DNA of 28,133 nt from Gammaproteobacteria bacterium (GTDB lineage Bacteria; Pseudomonadota; Gammaproteobacteria; Steroidobacterales; Steroidobacteraceae): assembly GCA_005877965.1 (NCBI GenBank), contig VBNP01000029.1, forward strand, positions 1 through 28,133, written 5' to 3'. Below are positions 7,101-17,128 of the stretch, piece after piece. The notes beneath the pieces are model-generated. The model saw only the letters and a list, made by a program, of their open reading frames with translations. It did no database searches and was not told the origin of the DNA. Positions within the stretch are counted from its first letter, which is position 1. Each line of letters opens with the position of its first letter. A program made the translations under genes and the position numbers.

Positions 7101-9191
7101 ATGGCCACCACAGCGCACCTGGAAAAACTCAACGCCGCACATCGCAAGGCGGTGACTCATGGCGAGGCGCTGGCCGAGAAGGGCTACCACGCGGGGCCGC
7201 TGCTGATCGTCGCCGGCGCGGGCACCGGCAAGACCGACACGCTGGCGCATCGCGTGGCGCACCTGGTGATCCACGGCGTGGATCCGGCCCGTATCCTGAT
7301 GTTGACTTTCACGCGCCGCGCGGCCACTGAAATGCGTCGTCGCGCGCAGGAGATCACCCGCCAGGCGCTCGACGAACCCCTGGGCGGCATCAGCCACAGC
7401 ATCGCCCAGCGCCTGAGCTGGACGGGGACCTTTCATTCCATCGGCAACCGTCTGCTGCGCCACTACGCGCCACACCTGCAGCTCGATCCGCACTTCAGCG
7501 TCATCGATCGCGCCGATGCCGCGGACCTCATGGACAGCCTGCGCCAGGAGCTGGGACTGGCAGGCAAGGAGCAGCGCTTCCCGCGCAAGGAGACCTGCCT
7601 GCAGATCTACTCCAACCGCGTCAACACCCACGCGGCGCTGCAGGAGACGCTGCAGCAGCACTACCCGTGGTGCGCGCACTGGGAGGAGGAGCTCAAGCGC
7701 TTGTACCGGGCGTACGTGGAGCAGAAGCAACACGCGAGCCTGCTCGATTATGACGACCTGCTGCTGTACTGGCACGCGATGATGTCCGAGCCACGCCTGG
7801 CGCAGCACATCGGCGCACACTTCGACCACGTGCTGGTCGACGAGTACCAGGACACCAACCGACTGCAGGCCGAGATCCTGCACGCGCTGAAGCCCGACGG
7901 CGCGGGATTGGCGGCGGTCGGCGACGACGCCCAGGCGATCTACTCCTTCCGTGCCGCCGCGGTGGAGAACATTCTCGGCTTTGCGCAGCGCTTCCAGCCC
8001 CCCGCGGAAGTGGTCACCCTGGCGCAGAACTACCGCTCGACCCAGCAGGTGCTCGATGTCGCCAACGCGGTCATGGCCGAGGCGCCGCGGCAGCATCGCA
8101 AGTACCTGCTGTCGATACGGGGTGAGGGCGCGCGGCCGCGCCTCGTCACGGTGGACGAGCTGCAGTCACAGGCGGAATACGTGTGCCAGGAGGTGCTCAG
8201 GCGCCGCGAGGCGAACGTGCCGCTCAAGCGCCAGGCGGTGCTGTTCAGAAGCGCAAGCCACAGCGACATCCTGGAAGTGGAGCTGGCGAAGCGCAGAGTG
8301 CCGTTCGTGAAGTACGGCGGCCTCAGGTTTCTCGAGGCGGCGCACATCAAGGATCTGCTGGCGGTGCTGCGCTGGGCCGACAACCCGCGCAACACCCTGG
8401 CGGCGTTCCGCACGCTGCAGCTGCTGCCGGGCATGGGACCGGTCAATGCACGCGCCGCGATCGAGCGGCTGGAGGCCGGGGGACACTCCTTCGAGGCGCT
8501 CAAGGCTTTCAGCCCGCCGCAGACCGCGGAGGTCGACTGGCGGCGGCTGATCGAGCTCATGCAGTCGCTCGCCGATCCGCAGCGGCCCTGGCCCGGGCAG
8601 CTGCAGCTGGCGCGTGAGTGGTACCGGCCGCACTTCGAGCGCCTCTACGAGCAATTCCACACCCGGCGCGGCGACCTGGAGGAGCTGGAGGTGCTATCGG
8701 GGCAGTATCCCTCGCGCGAGCGCTTCCTCACCGAGCTCACACTCGATCCGCCGCACGCCACCAGTGACCTCGCCGGCCGCCCGGCGCTCGATGAGGACTA
8801 CCTGGTGCTGTCGACCATCCACTCGGCGAAGGGCATGGAGTGGGACACCGTCTACGTGCTGAACGTCGTGGATGGCAGCTTTCCCTCGGAGTTCTCCACC
8901 GGCAGACCCGAGCTCATCGAGGAGGAGCGGCGGCTGTTGTATGTCGCGCTCACCCGCGCCCGGAACGACCTGCTGCTGATCGTGCCGCTCAAGTTTCATC
9001 TTACGCACCAGCCGCGGCAGGCGGATGCGCACGTGTACGGCGGACGCAGCCGCTTCATGACCGAGAAGGTGCACAAGACCCTCGAGGCGGTGACCTTCCA
9101 CGGAGCGGTGCTGCCCGGCGCCGACGCTTTGCGCCACAGCAGTGCGGCGGTGACCCTGGACGTCGGTGCGCGGCTGCGCGATATGTGGTGA
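7101..9191 (+). CDS. UvrD/Rep family ATP-dependent DNA helicase
   Basis: Superfamily 1A 3'-5' DNA helicase of 696 residues. Motifs in order: Walker A GAGTGKT (residues 39-45), motif Ia TFTRRAATEMRRR, Walker B DEYQDT (247-252), motif III GDDAQAIYSFR, motif IV-type AQNYRST, motif V STIHSAKGMEWDTVYV and motif VI YVALTRAR. All key ATPase residues are present. The length is close to UvrD/Rep/PcrA, but sequence outside the motifs is not obviously any one of them. Likely roles are replication-fork or repair unwinding. The start ATG 7101 has GGAG just upstream. No nuclease domain is evident after motif VI, so it is not an AddA/RecB-type fusion. Confidence 0.93.
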   Translation: MATTAHLEKLNAAHRKAVTHGEALAEKGYHAGPLLIVAGAGTGKTDTLAHRVAHLVIHGVDPARILMLTFTRRAATEMRRRAQEITRQALDEPLGGISHSIAQRLSWTGTFHSIGNRLLRHYAPHLQLDPHFSVIDRADAADLMDSLRQELGLAGKEQRFPRKETCLQIYSNRVNTHAALQETLQQHYPWCAHWEEELKRLYRAYVEQKQHASLLDYDDLLLYWHAMMSEPRLAQHIGAHFDHVLVDEYQDTNRLQAEILHALKPDGAGLAAVGDDAQAIYSFRAAAVENILGFAQRFQPPAEVVTLAQNYRSTQQVLDVANAVMAEAPRQHRKYLLSIRGEGARPRLVTVDELQSQAEYVCQEVLRRREANVPLKRQAVLFRSASHSDILEVELAKRRVPFVKYGGLRFLEAAHIKDLLAVLRWADNPRNTLAAFRTLQLLPGMGPVNARAAIERLEAGGHSFEALKAFSPPQTAEVDWRRLIELMQSLADPQRPWPGQLQLAREWYRPHFERLYEQFHTRRGDLEELEVLSGQYPSRERFLTELTLDPPHATSDLAGRPALDEDYLVLSTIHSAKGMEWDTVYVLNVVDGSFPSEFSTGRPELIEEERRLLYVALTRARNDLLLIVPLKFHLTHQPRQADAHVYGGRSRFMTEKVHKTLEAVTFHGAVLPGADALRHSSAAVTLDVGARLRDMW

Positions 9192-9194
9192 GGA

Positions 9195-10025
9195 CTACTT
9201 CAGGGGCTTCACGAACCGCAGCGTGAAGCGGTCGCTCTCGCCGATGGCGGCGTACCTGTCGCGGTCCTTGTCGCCCAGGCGGTAGGTGGGCGGCAGGGTC
9301 CATACTCCCTGCTCATAGTCCTTGGTGTCCTTCGGGTTGGCGTTCACCTGGGACTTGGCGACCAGCCTGAAGCCCTGTGCTTCGATCAGCTTGATCGCGT
9401 AGTCCTCATTGACGTAGCCGCTCTTCGCCTTCGGGTCCTGCGCCACGGCGGGATTGCCGCGGTGCTCGACGACGCCCAGCACGCCCCCGGGCTTGAGCGC
9501 GCGGTACATGGTGGCGAACGCCTGAGCTGCCGTGTCGCGCCCCATCCAGTTGTGGATGTTGCGGAAGGTCACGACCATGTCGACCGATGCCGGCGGCACG
9601 GCATCGCCGCCATCCGCCGGGAAGCTCACCACCGAGACTCGATCGTAGAGATCCGGGCGCTCGCTGAGCTTGTGGCGGTAATTCTCCAGACGCTCGCTGA
9701 TGTATTTGCTCTCCGGCTCCGCCGCGATGACCGCGGCGTAGTACCTGCCCTTGTCGCGCACCAGCGGCGCGATCACCTCCGTATACCAACCCGGTTCCGG
9801 CCACACTTCCAGCACGCTCATCTCGGGACGGAGGCCGAAGAACAGCAGCGTTTCCTTGGGATGGCGGTAAAGGTCGCGCGCGCGGCTCTCTTCCGGGCGG
9901 TAGTCGGCCGCCAGGATGGCGGTGAGCGTCGCGGCGGTGGTCTGTCGCGAGCTGGTGGCCGCGCAGGCGGCCACCAGCAACGCGCTGGCGATGGCGGCTG
10001 CGGCGAGTCTCGGGTTCGCGAACAT
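9195..10025 (-). CDS. lipoprotein with class I methyltransferase fold
   Basis: Protein of 276 residues starting at ATG 10025 with GAGGA about 10 bases upstream. The N-terminus is a lipoprotein signal peptide (hydrophobic stretch, then LLVAAC, lipid-bearing Cys21). The mature part resembles the predicted-methyltransferase family COG4798. It has a motif-I-like VLEVWPEPGWYTEV, a post-loop region with AAEPES, then VDMVVTFRNIHNW and ALKPGGVLGVVEHRG as in SAM-dependent enzymes. Motif I is atypical, lacking the usual GxGxG. A methyltransferase outside the cytoplasm would lack SAM, so the real activity is unclear. Its end lies 3 bases from the helicase stop (convergent). Confidence 0.87.
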   Translation of the reverse strand: MFANPRLAAAAIASALLVAACAATSSRQTTAATLTAILAADYRPEESRARDLYRHPKETLLFFGLRPEMSVLEVWPEPGWYTEVIAPLVRDKGRYYAAVIAAEPESKYISERLENYRHKLSERPDLYDRVSVVSFPADGGDAVPPASVDMVVTFRNIHNWMGRDTAAQAFATMYRALKPGGVLGVVEHRGNPAVAQDPKAKSGYVNEDYAIKLIEAQGFRLVAKSQVNANPKDTKDYEQGVWTLPPTYRLGDKDRDRYAAIGESDRFTLRFVKPLK

Positions 10026-10084
10026 CGTCGGTCATCCTCGCTTTGTGTGAGCACGCCCGCGCACATTAGCTGATGTGCGCCATA

Positions 10085-10111
10085 GAAAACCCCGCGCGAG
10101 GCGGGGTTTTC
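10085..10111 (-). terminator. Rho-independent terminator of the RRM gene
   Basis: A perfect 11-base-pair inverted repeat (arms 10085-10095 and 10101-10111) encloses a 5-base loop. The GC-rich core is flanked by AAAA and TTTT, so it could work on both strands. It sits 26 bases beyond the RRM gene stop on the minus strand. Confidence 0.85.
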
Positions 10112-10136
10112 TTGTCCCGCAAAGTGCGCAAAATGG

Positions 10137-10418
10137 TCAGCGGCGGAACGGACCGCCACCCTGGCGGGGGCGTTGTGGGCGCTCCTGTGCTTCGTTGACG
10201 CGCAGCGGCCGGCCGTTCATCTGAAAGCCGTTCAGGGCCTGGATCGCGCTCTGCGCCTCGGCCTGGGGCATGTCGACGAATCCGAAACCACGCGGTTTGC
10301 CGGTTTCCCGGTCGTTGATGAGCTTCACCGACTCCACTTTGCCGTGACGTTCAAACAAGGCCTTCACGTCCTGCTCGGTGGCGTTGAAGGGCAGATTGCC
10401 CACGTAAATCGTCGTCAT
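10137..10418 (-). CDS. RNA-binding protein with single RRM domain
   Basis: Small RNA recognition motif protein of 93 residues. RNP-2 is IYVGNL (residues 4-9) and RNP-1 is RGFGFVDM (43-50), with the aromatic residues needed for RNA stacking intact. A short Arg/Gly/Pro-rich tail (RPQRPRQGGGPFRR) follows the single domain, typical of the bacterial and cyanobacterial glycine-rich RRM proteins. These bind single-stranded RNA and are often cold-responsive, though nothing here proves that. The ATG at 10418 is preceded by AAGAGAG. It is transcribed away from the TMEM165-type gene and ends at a strong terminator, so it is probably monocistronic. Confidence 0.93.
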   Translation of the reverse strand: MTTIYVGNLPFNATEQDVKALFERHGKVESVKLINDRETGKPRGFGFVDMPQAEAQSAIQALNGFQMNGRPLRVNEAQERPQRPRQGGGPFRR

Positions 10419-10699
10419 CAGGAAGTCTCTCTTGCAAAGGCGGACAGCGGCGAGCCGCACGGGTCGGTCGCATGTACCGCGTGAACAGTCAAACAGGTCA
10501 AGGCTTCAAGGCACACGATCGGCGGTCAGTCAATGCGCAGCGCTTGGGCCAGCGGCCTGCACCTGCGTTCGCGCACGGATGAGAAGCGCGGGGCGGGATA
10601 TGAAGTCAACACATTCAACAAAGCGCACTCATCCACGACGGATACGAACGCCCGTGGCATGCTACTCCCGGCCTTTGCGGGACGCAAACCAAGGGTGTT
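10419..10699. other. 281-base divergent intergenic region with a long hairpin
   Basis: Region between the RRM gene (leftward) and the TMEM165-type gene (rightward), expected to hold both promoters. The clearest structure is an inverted repeat: GGATGAG 10577-10583 pairs with CTCATCC 10628-10634, with an inner GCGC 10586-10589 pairing with GCGC 10623-10626. I see no credible coding frame and no confident promoter hexamers. Confidence 0.5.
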
Positions 10700-11263
10700 A
10701 TGGAGGCACTTCTCGTGTCGGCGGGCGTCGTCGCGCTCGCCGAGATCGGCGATAAAACACAGTTTCTCGCCCTGTTTCTGGCGGCGCGCTTCCGGGCGCC
10801 CGTGCCGGTCATCTGCGGGATCCTCACCGCCACTCTCGTCAACCACTTCGCCGCCGGCGCGGTCGGCACACTGCTCGCTGCGACCATCGGTCCGGCGCTG
10901 ATGCGCTACCTGCTGGCGGCGTCCTTCTGCGCCACGGCGCTGTGGATGCTGATTCCCGACAGGCCGCTGGCCGCGGGCGCGCGGCCGGCGCGCTTCGGGG
11001 CCTATGGCACCTCGGCGATCTCGTTCTTCCTGCTGGAGATCGGCGACAAGACCCAGATCGCCACCGTGGCGCTCGCCGCCAGATACCACGCGCTCGTCGC
11101 GGTCGTCGCCGGCACCACCCTCGGCATGATGCTGGCGGACGTGCCGGTGGTGCTGTTGGGGGAGGCGGCGGCGAAGCGGCTGCCGCTCAGGTGGGCGCAC
11201 CGTGCCGCCGCCGCGGCGTTCATCGTGCTCGCGCTGCTGGTGCTGTTCGGCGTGCAGCTCTAG
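10700..11263 (+). CDS. TMEM165/GDT1 (UPF0016) family cation exporter
   Basis: Integral membrane protein of 187 residues with two homologous halves. Each carries the diagnostic acidic motif EIGDKTQ (residues 15-21 and 113-119) at a transmembrane helix, and about six hydrophobic segments are visible. Family members (GDT1, TMEM165, bacterial MneA) move Mn2+ or Ca2+ out of the cytosol in exchange for protons, so a manganese-detoxification role is likely. The ATG at 10700 has AAGGG about 6 bases upstream. The gene ends 50 bases from the speA stop (convergent). The family is often controlled by Mn-sensing riboswitches in other bacteria, but I could not recognise one on this strand. Confidence 0.92.
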   Translation: MEALLVSAGVVALAEIGDKTQFLALFLAARFRAPVPVICGILTATLVNHFAAGAVGTLLAATIGPALMRYLLAASFCATALWMLIPDRPLAAGARPARFGAYGTSAISFFLLEIGDKTQIATVALAARYHALVAVVAGTTLGMMLADVPVVLLGEAAAKRLPLRWAHRAAAAAFIVLALLVLFGVQL

Positions 11264-11313
11264 TGCCTCACCTGTAGCGAGCGCAGGCGCGCCGGGCGCC
11301 GCGCCACGCCGGC

Positions 11314-13293
<1,980 letters not shown>

Positions 13294-13300
13294 GGGGCGC

Positions 13301-13306
13301 GTTATA
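13301..13306 (-). promoter_or_regulatory. possible -10 element of speA
   Basis: TATAAC on the minus strand, five of six matches to TATAAT, 7 bases upstream of the GTG start. A transcript initiated from it would begin at or beside the start codon. No good -35 is visible at normal spacing. Confidence 0.35.
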
Positions 13307-13337
13307 TCAAAATTGTGCGACCAGGAAGAGTGTCTCC

Positions 13338-14207
13338 TCAGGAAGTTTCCGCACCCCGCGCCACGGGGCGCGCCGGATCGCGGATCCATTCGCTCCACGA
13401 CCCCGCGTAGAGCCGCGCCCCGGTGAGACCGGCGGCCTCGAGCGCGAGCAGATTGTGGCAGGCGGTGACGCCGGAGCCGCACATCGCGATCAGCCTCGGC
13501 ACCGGGCGCTCGCGCAGCGTATCGGCCCAGCGGCGCCGCAGCTCGGGCGCGCTCAGGAATCCCCCGTGCGCAGCAAGGTTCTCCGAGAACGGATGGTTGC
13601 GTGCGCCGGGGATGTGGCCCGCGACCGGGTCGAGCGTTTCGTTCTCGCCGGCGAAGCGATCGGCGCTGCGCGCGTCCACGAGGGTGAGCTCCCCGCGCCT
13701 CAGGGCGCCGGCCGCGACGATGCGCGCGAGCGCCGCCGTCGTCACCACCAGCCCCGCGGCGGGGGCGGCCGTGAAGCGCCGCGGCGCCGGCACGGTGGCG
13801 GCGGCCTCGATCGGCAACCCGGCACGCTCCCACGCCGCGAAGCCGCCGTCGAGCACCGCCACCCGCCAGTGCCCCAGCCAGCGCAGGAGCCACCACAGGC
13901 GCGCGGCATAGGCGCCCGCGCCCTGGTCGTAGGCCACCACCTGCACCTCTTTATCTATCCCCCAGCGTGCCAAGGTGGCGGTGAGCGCCGCGATCGCCGG
14001 CAACGGATGCCGGCCCATGAGCGCGGTGCGCGCTCCCGACAGATCGCGATCGAGATGGGCGTACAGCGCGTTCGGAAGGTGCCCGGCGGCCCAGGCGTGC
14101 GCACCCCACTCGGGAAGCGCGAGGTCGAAACGGCAGTCGACGATGGCCCAGTCGGGATCGGCGAGATGCGCGGCCAGTGCGGCCGGCTCGATCAGCGTCG
14201 TCGGCAT
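13338..14207 (-). CDS. 3-mercaptopyruvate/thiosulfate sulfurtransferase (two rhodanese domains)
   Basis: Protein of 289 residues with two rhodanese domains. The first (about residues 1-125) has CRFDLALPEWGAHAWAAGHLPNA and a YDQGAGAYAARLWW region in place of an active-site loop, so it is non-catalytic as usual. The second (about 150-289) carries the active-site loop CGSGVTA with catalytic Cys243. That loop form is typical of 3-mercaptopyruvate sulfurtransferases rather than thiosulfate-specific rhodaneses (CRKGVTA type). It transfers sulfane sulfur to a thiol or cyanide acceptor. The start ATG 14207 (MPTTLIEPAAL) has only a weak ribosome-binding site. It lies 44 bases upstream of speA on the same strand and is divergent from the GST at 14301. 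Confidence 0.92.
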   Translation of the reverse strand: MPTTLIEPAALAAHLADPDWAIVDCRFDLALPEWGAHAWAAGHLPNALYAHLDRDLSGARTALMGRHPLPAIAALTATLARWGIDKEVQVVAYDQGAGAYAARLWWLLRWLGHWRVAVLDGGFAAWERAGLPIEAAATVPAPRRFTAAPAAGLVVTTAALARIVAAGALRRGELTLVDARSADRFAGENETLDPVAGHIPGARNHPFSENLAAHGGFLSAPELRRRWADTLRERPVPRLIAMCGSGVTACHNLLALEAAGLTGARLYAGSWSEWIRDPARPVARGAETS

Positions 14208-14300
14208 GGCTTGAGGACTGTCTCGCTTGGCGCCTGGCATGCATTTTCGGCGTAGTGCGCTTGTCGTTACAATCGGGCCACCACCTCCGGCGGGGGCGCG

Positions 14301-14960
14301 ATGGCACTCGAGGTTTTCTGGGGCAGTGGCAGTCCCTTCGCGTGGCGCGTGCTGCTGGCGCTCGAGTACAAGCGCCTGCCTTACGTGAGCCGCCTGCTGC
14401 AGTTCTCCAAGCAGGAGCACAAGTCCCCGCAGATGCTCGCGCTCAATCCGCGCGGCCGCGTGCCGGTGCTGAAGGACGGCGACTACGTGTGTTTCGAGTC
14501 GCTCGCGATCCTGTACTACCTGGACCTGAAGTACCCGCAGCCGCCGATCTTCGGGCACACGCCGGAGGAAGCCGGCACCATCATGCGCGTCATCTGCGAG
14601 TACCAGGCGTATATCGAGCCGCGGCTCACCACCATCGCCTCCGCGGTTTTTCAGGGCAACGCGGATCTGTCCGGTGATGAGATCACGGCGGCGATGCACG
14701 CGGTCGCCAGCGAGGCGCGCACCATCGAGGGGCGGCTGTCGAGATCCGACTGGATCGTGGGGGATGCCTTCTCGGCGGTCGACATGGTCATCTTCCCCGG
14801 CATCCAGCTGTTGAAGCGCGCGCTGGAGCGGCCGCAGGCGCGCGAGTTGTCCTCGCGCTTCATGCCGGTGGAGGTGAACTATCCGTCGCTCGGCCGCTGG
14901 CTCGCGCGCGTCGCGGCCCTGCCCGGCTATGAACGCACCTATCCGCCTCACTGGCGCTGA
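14301..14960 (+). CDS. glutathione S-transferase family protein
   Basis: Cytoplasmic GST-fold protein of 219 residues. The N-terminal thioredoxin-like domain has GSGSPFAWRVLLALE around the catalytic Ser, NPRGRVPVL with the cis-Pro, and FESLAILYYLD for the glutathione glutamyl contact. The C-terminal helical domain includes GDAFSAVDMVIFP, the N-capping/hydrophobic-staple region. It is unrelated in detail to the GST at 1784 and belongs to a different subgroup. ATG 14301 follows GGCGGGGGCGCG. It is divergent from the sulfurtransferase and lies 99 bases before homospermidine synthase. Substrate unknown. Confidence 0.9.
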   Translation: MALEVFWGSGSPFAWRVLLALEYKRLPYVSRLLQFSKQEHKSPQMLALNPRGRVPVLKDGDYVCFESLAILYYLDLKYPQPPIFGHTPEEAGTIMRVICEYQAYIEPRLTTIASAVFQGNADLSGDEITAAMHAVASEARTIEGRLSRSDWIVGDAFSAVDMVIFPGIQLLKRALERPQARELSSRFMPVEVNYPSLGRWLARVAALPGYERTYPPHWR

Positions 14961-15059
14961 ACGACTGCTCAAGACGGTGAGCGCGGAAATTCAGCCGCGC
15001 GAATGATACCCTTCACAGCCGCGCGCCCCGTGTCGTGCAGGGAGATCTGAAGCCGCATC

Positions 15060-16394
15060 ATGAGCAGCAATGTCAAGATTCACCTCGAGTTTCCAGGACG
15101 GATCCTGTTGGTGGGCTTTGGCAGCATCGGCCAGGGTGTGCTGCCGCTGATCCTGCGGCACATCGGCATCGCGCCCGAGCGCCTCACGATCGTGACCGCG
15201 GAGGACAAGGGGCACGAGGAGGCCGCCAAGTACGGCATCAAGTTCGTCAAGGAGCGTCTCACGCGCGAGAATTACCGCCGGGTGCTCAATCCGCTGCTGG
15301 GACGCGGGGATTTCATCATCAACGTTTCGGTCGAGGTGTCGAGCATCGCGCTCATCAAGCTGTGCTGGGAAAAGGGCGCGATGTACCTGGACACCTGCAT
15401 CGAGCCCTGGCCGGGCGGCTACACCGACCCGACCGCCCCCGCCGCCCGCCGCACCAATTACGCGCTGCGCGAGGAGGCGCTGGCGTTGCGGGCCGGCAAT
15501 GCGCGCGCCCCCACCGCGGTGCTCACACACGGCGCCAACCCGGGCCTGGTGTCGCACTTCCTGAAGCAGGCGCTGCTGAACATCGCCGCCGACACCAAGG
15601 TGGAGGCCGGCAAGCCCGCCTCGCGCGCCGAGTGGGGCGAGCTGGCTCGCCGGCTCAGCGTGAAGGTCATCCACATCGCCGAACGCGACACGCAGATCTC
15701 GGGCAAGCCCAAGCAACCCGGCGAATTCGTCAACACCTGGTCGATCGACGGCTTCGTCGGCGAGGGCTCGCAGCCGAGTGAGATGGGCTGGGGCACGCAC
15801 GAGCGCAACTTTCCGCGCGACGGCAAGCGCCATGACTCCGGCTGCCTGGCGGCGATCTACCTGACGCAGCCGGGTGCCGGCACCCGCGTACGCACCTGGA
15901 CGCCGCACGCCGGCCATTTTCACGGCTTCTGCATCACGCACGGCGAGTCCATTTCGATGGCGGACTACTTCACGGTGCGCGACGGCATGCACGTGGCGTA
16001 CCGTCCCACGGTCCACTACGCGTATCACCCGTGCGACTCCGCCGTGCTGTCGGTCCACGAGCTCGCCGGGCGCAACTACGTGCAGCAGGAGCGCCACCGC
16101 ATCCTCATGGACGACATCGTGAGCGGTGTCGACGAGCTGGGTGTGCTGCTCGCCGGCCACCGCAGGAACGCCTACTGGTACGGCTCGCAGCTGTCGATCG
16201 CTGAGGCGCGCAAGCTCGCCCCTTACAACAATGCCACGAGCCTGCAGGTGTGTGCGTCGGTGCTGGCCGGGGCGGTGTGGGCGATGGAGAACCCCAATCT
16301 CGGTGTGGTCGAGCCGGATGAGATGGATTTCCGCCGCAATCTCGAGATCTGCATGCCGTATCTGGGTCCGGTGGTCGGGGAGTACACCGATTGA
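15060..16394 (+). CDS. hss: homospermidine synthase, ended early by an in-frame TGA
   Basis: NAD-dependent homospermidine synthase, which joins two putrescines (or putrescine and spermidine) into homospermidine. The Rossmann nucleotide-binding loop is GFGSIGQG (about residues 19-26). Family-typical segments follow: NVSVEVSSIALIKLC, YLDTCIEPWPGGY, VLTHGANPGLVSHF, WSIDGFVGEGSQPSEMGWG, HAGHFHGFCITHGE and NNATSLQVCASVLAGAVWA. The frame has 444 codons before TGA 16392-16394, ending PVVGEYTD. Family members run to roughly 470-480, and the missing C-terminal sequence follows in frame after the stop (see the tail feature). ATG 15060 has AGGGAG about 13 bases upstream. Whether the shortened protein is active cannot be told from sequence. 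Confidence 0.93.
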   Translation: MSSNVKIHLEFPGRILLVGFGSIGQGVLPLILRHIGIAPERLTIVTAEDKGHEEAAKYGIKFVKERLTRENYRRVLNPLLGRGDFIINVSVEVSSIALIKLCWEKGAMYLDTCIEPWPGGYTDPTAPAARRTNYALREEALALRAGNARAPTAVLTHGANPGLVSHFLKQALLNIAADTKVEAGKPASRAEWGELARRLSVKVIHIAERDTQISGKPKQPGEFVNTWSIDGFVGEGSQPSEMGWGTHERNFPRDGKRHDSGCLAAIYLTQPGAGTRVRTWTPHAGHFHGFCITHGESISMADYFTVRDGMHVAYRPTVHYAYHPCDSAVLSVHELAGRNYVQQERHRILMDDIVSGVDELGVLLAGHRRNAYWYGSQLSIAEARKLAPYNNATSLQVCASVLAGAVWAMENPNLGVVEPDEMDFRRNLEICMPYLGPVVGEYTD

Positions 16395-16484
16395 ACGCCG
16401 CTGCACGAGCGCGAGCGGCTGTTCCCCGAGGACATCGACCGGAACGATCCCTGGCAGTTCAAGAACGTGCGGGTGATCTGGTAA
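16392..16484 (+). other. TGA codon and detached C-terminal tail of homospermidine synthase
   Basis: After TGA 16392-16394 the same frame continues for 29 codons to TAA 16482-16484. It reads TPLHERERLFPEDIDRN and then DPWQFKNVRVIW, which I recognise as the usual homospermidine synthase C-terminus. In relatives, as I recall them, the residue between YTD and TPL is Trp, so TGG to TGA would explain it. No start codon or ribosome-binding site makes the tail a separate gene. It implies a recent nonsense mutation, a sequencing error or stop-codon readthrough. Confidence 0.8.
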
Positions 16485-16513
16485 GCCTGATCTCGCGAGG
16501 CGGCGCGCCTGCC

Positions 16514-17023
16514 TCACGGCGAGTCTCGCTCGTATTCGATCGACACGATCACGAACGCGCGGCTGCCGCCGGGAGCCTCCACGGTCACTTCCTGGTCGAG
16601 GGTCTTGCGCAGCAAGGCGCGCCCGAGGGGTGAGTCCATGCTGATGTAGCCGGGGGCGCGGTCGAACTCGTCGGGACCGACGATACGGTAGCGCGACTGC
16701 GCTCCGTCCTCGGACTCAAGCCGTACCCATGCCCCGAAGAACACGCGCGCCGGGTCTGCGGGCGGCTGGTCGACGACCACCATGCCCTCGAGCCGCCGGC
16801 GCAGGAAGCGTACCCGGCGGTCGATTTCCCGCAGGCGGCGCTTGCCGTAGGTGTATTCGGCGTTCTCGGAGCGATCCCCCTGGGCGGCGGCGGCCGCAAC
16901 GGCCTGGCAGACCCTCGGGCGCTCGTCGCGCCAGAGACGCTCGAGCTCCAGCCGCAGGCGGCGCGCGCCCTCCGGCGTGATGTACTTCGAGCCCGCCGGG
17001 ACGGGCTGCCGTAAGCGACTCAC
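16514..17023 (-). CDS. greB: transcription elongation factor GreB
   Basis: Transcript-cleavage factor of about 169 residues that rescues backtracked RNA polymerase. The N-terminal coiled coil contains KYITPEGARRLRLELERLW, then the tip region AAQGDRSENAEYTYGKRRLREID, where the acidic DRSENAEY coordinates the catalytic Mg2+ in the polymerase channel. The C-terminal FKBP-like domain includes GAWVRLESEDG, YRIVGPDEFD and the conserved SMDSPLGRALL. The YGKRRLREIDRR form points to GreB rather than GreA. The start is uncertain: GTG 17023 (VSRLRQPVP) has AGGA 10 bases upstream, and GTG 17029 or 17053 are possible. It converges with the homospermidine synthase tail. Confidence 0.93.
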   Translation of the reverse strand: MSRLRQPVPAGSKYITPEGARRLRLELERLWRDERPRVCQAVAAAAAQGDRSENAEYTYGKRRLREIDRRVRFLRRRLEGMVVVDQPPADPARVFFGAWVRLESEDGAQSRYRIVGPDEFDRAPGYISMDSPLGRALLRKTLDQEVTVEAPGGSRAFVIVSIEYERDSP

Positions 17024-17128
17024 GGCCACGAAATCCTGTGAATTATGTCGCACTCCCTTTTACAGAAATCGGGGGTTTTGTGGAGCATCTCACGGACGAA
17101 CGCCACGCGGCGCTACTAACCTGCAACC

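Noticed and set aside
10605..10669. Possible yybP-ykoY manganese riboswitch: minus-strand GGGAGTAGC (10669-10661) and GTTGAC (10610-10605)
   Set aside because: The partial matches are on the strand leading to the RRM gene, not the exporter, and the conserved 3' GCAAGACC-type segment is missing. A covariance search would settle it.
11264..11313. GGCGCG/CGCGCC repeat between the TMEM165-type gene and speA as a terminator
   Set aside because: The stem is short, offset and lacks a T-run on either strand; in DNA this GC-rich it is easily due to chance.
13294..13896. Upstream extension of the speA frame
   Set aside because: The extra residues overlap the sulfurtransferase gene and are Arg/Gly-rich. 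SpeA similarity begins only after the GTG at 13293.
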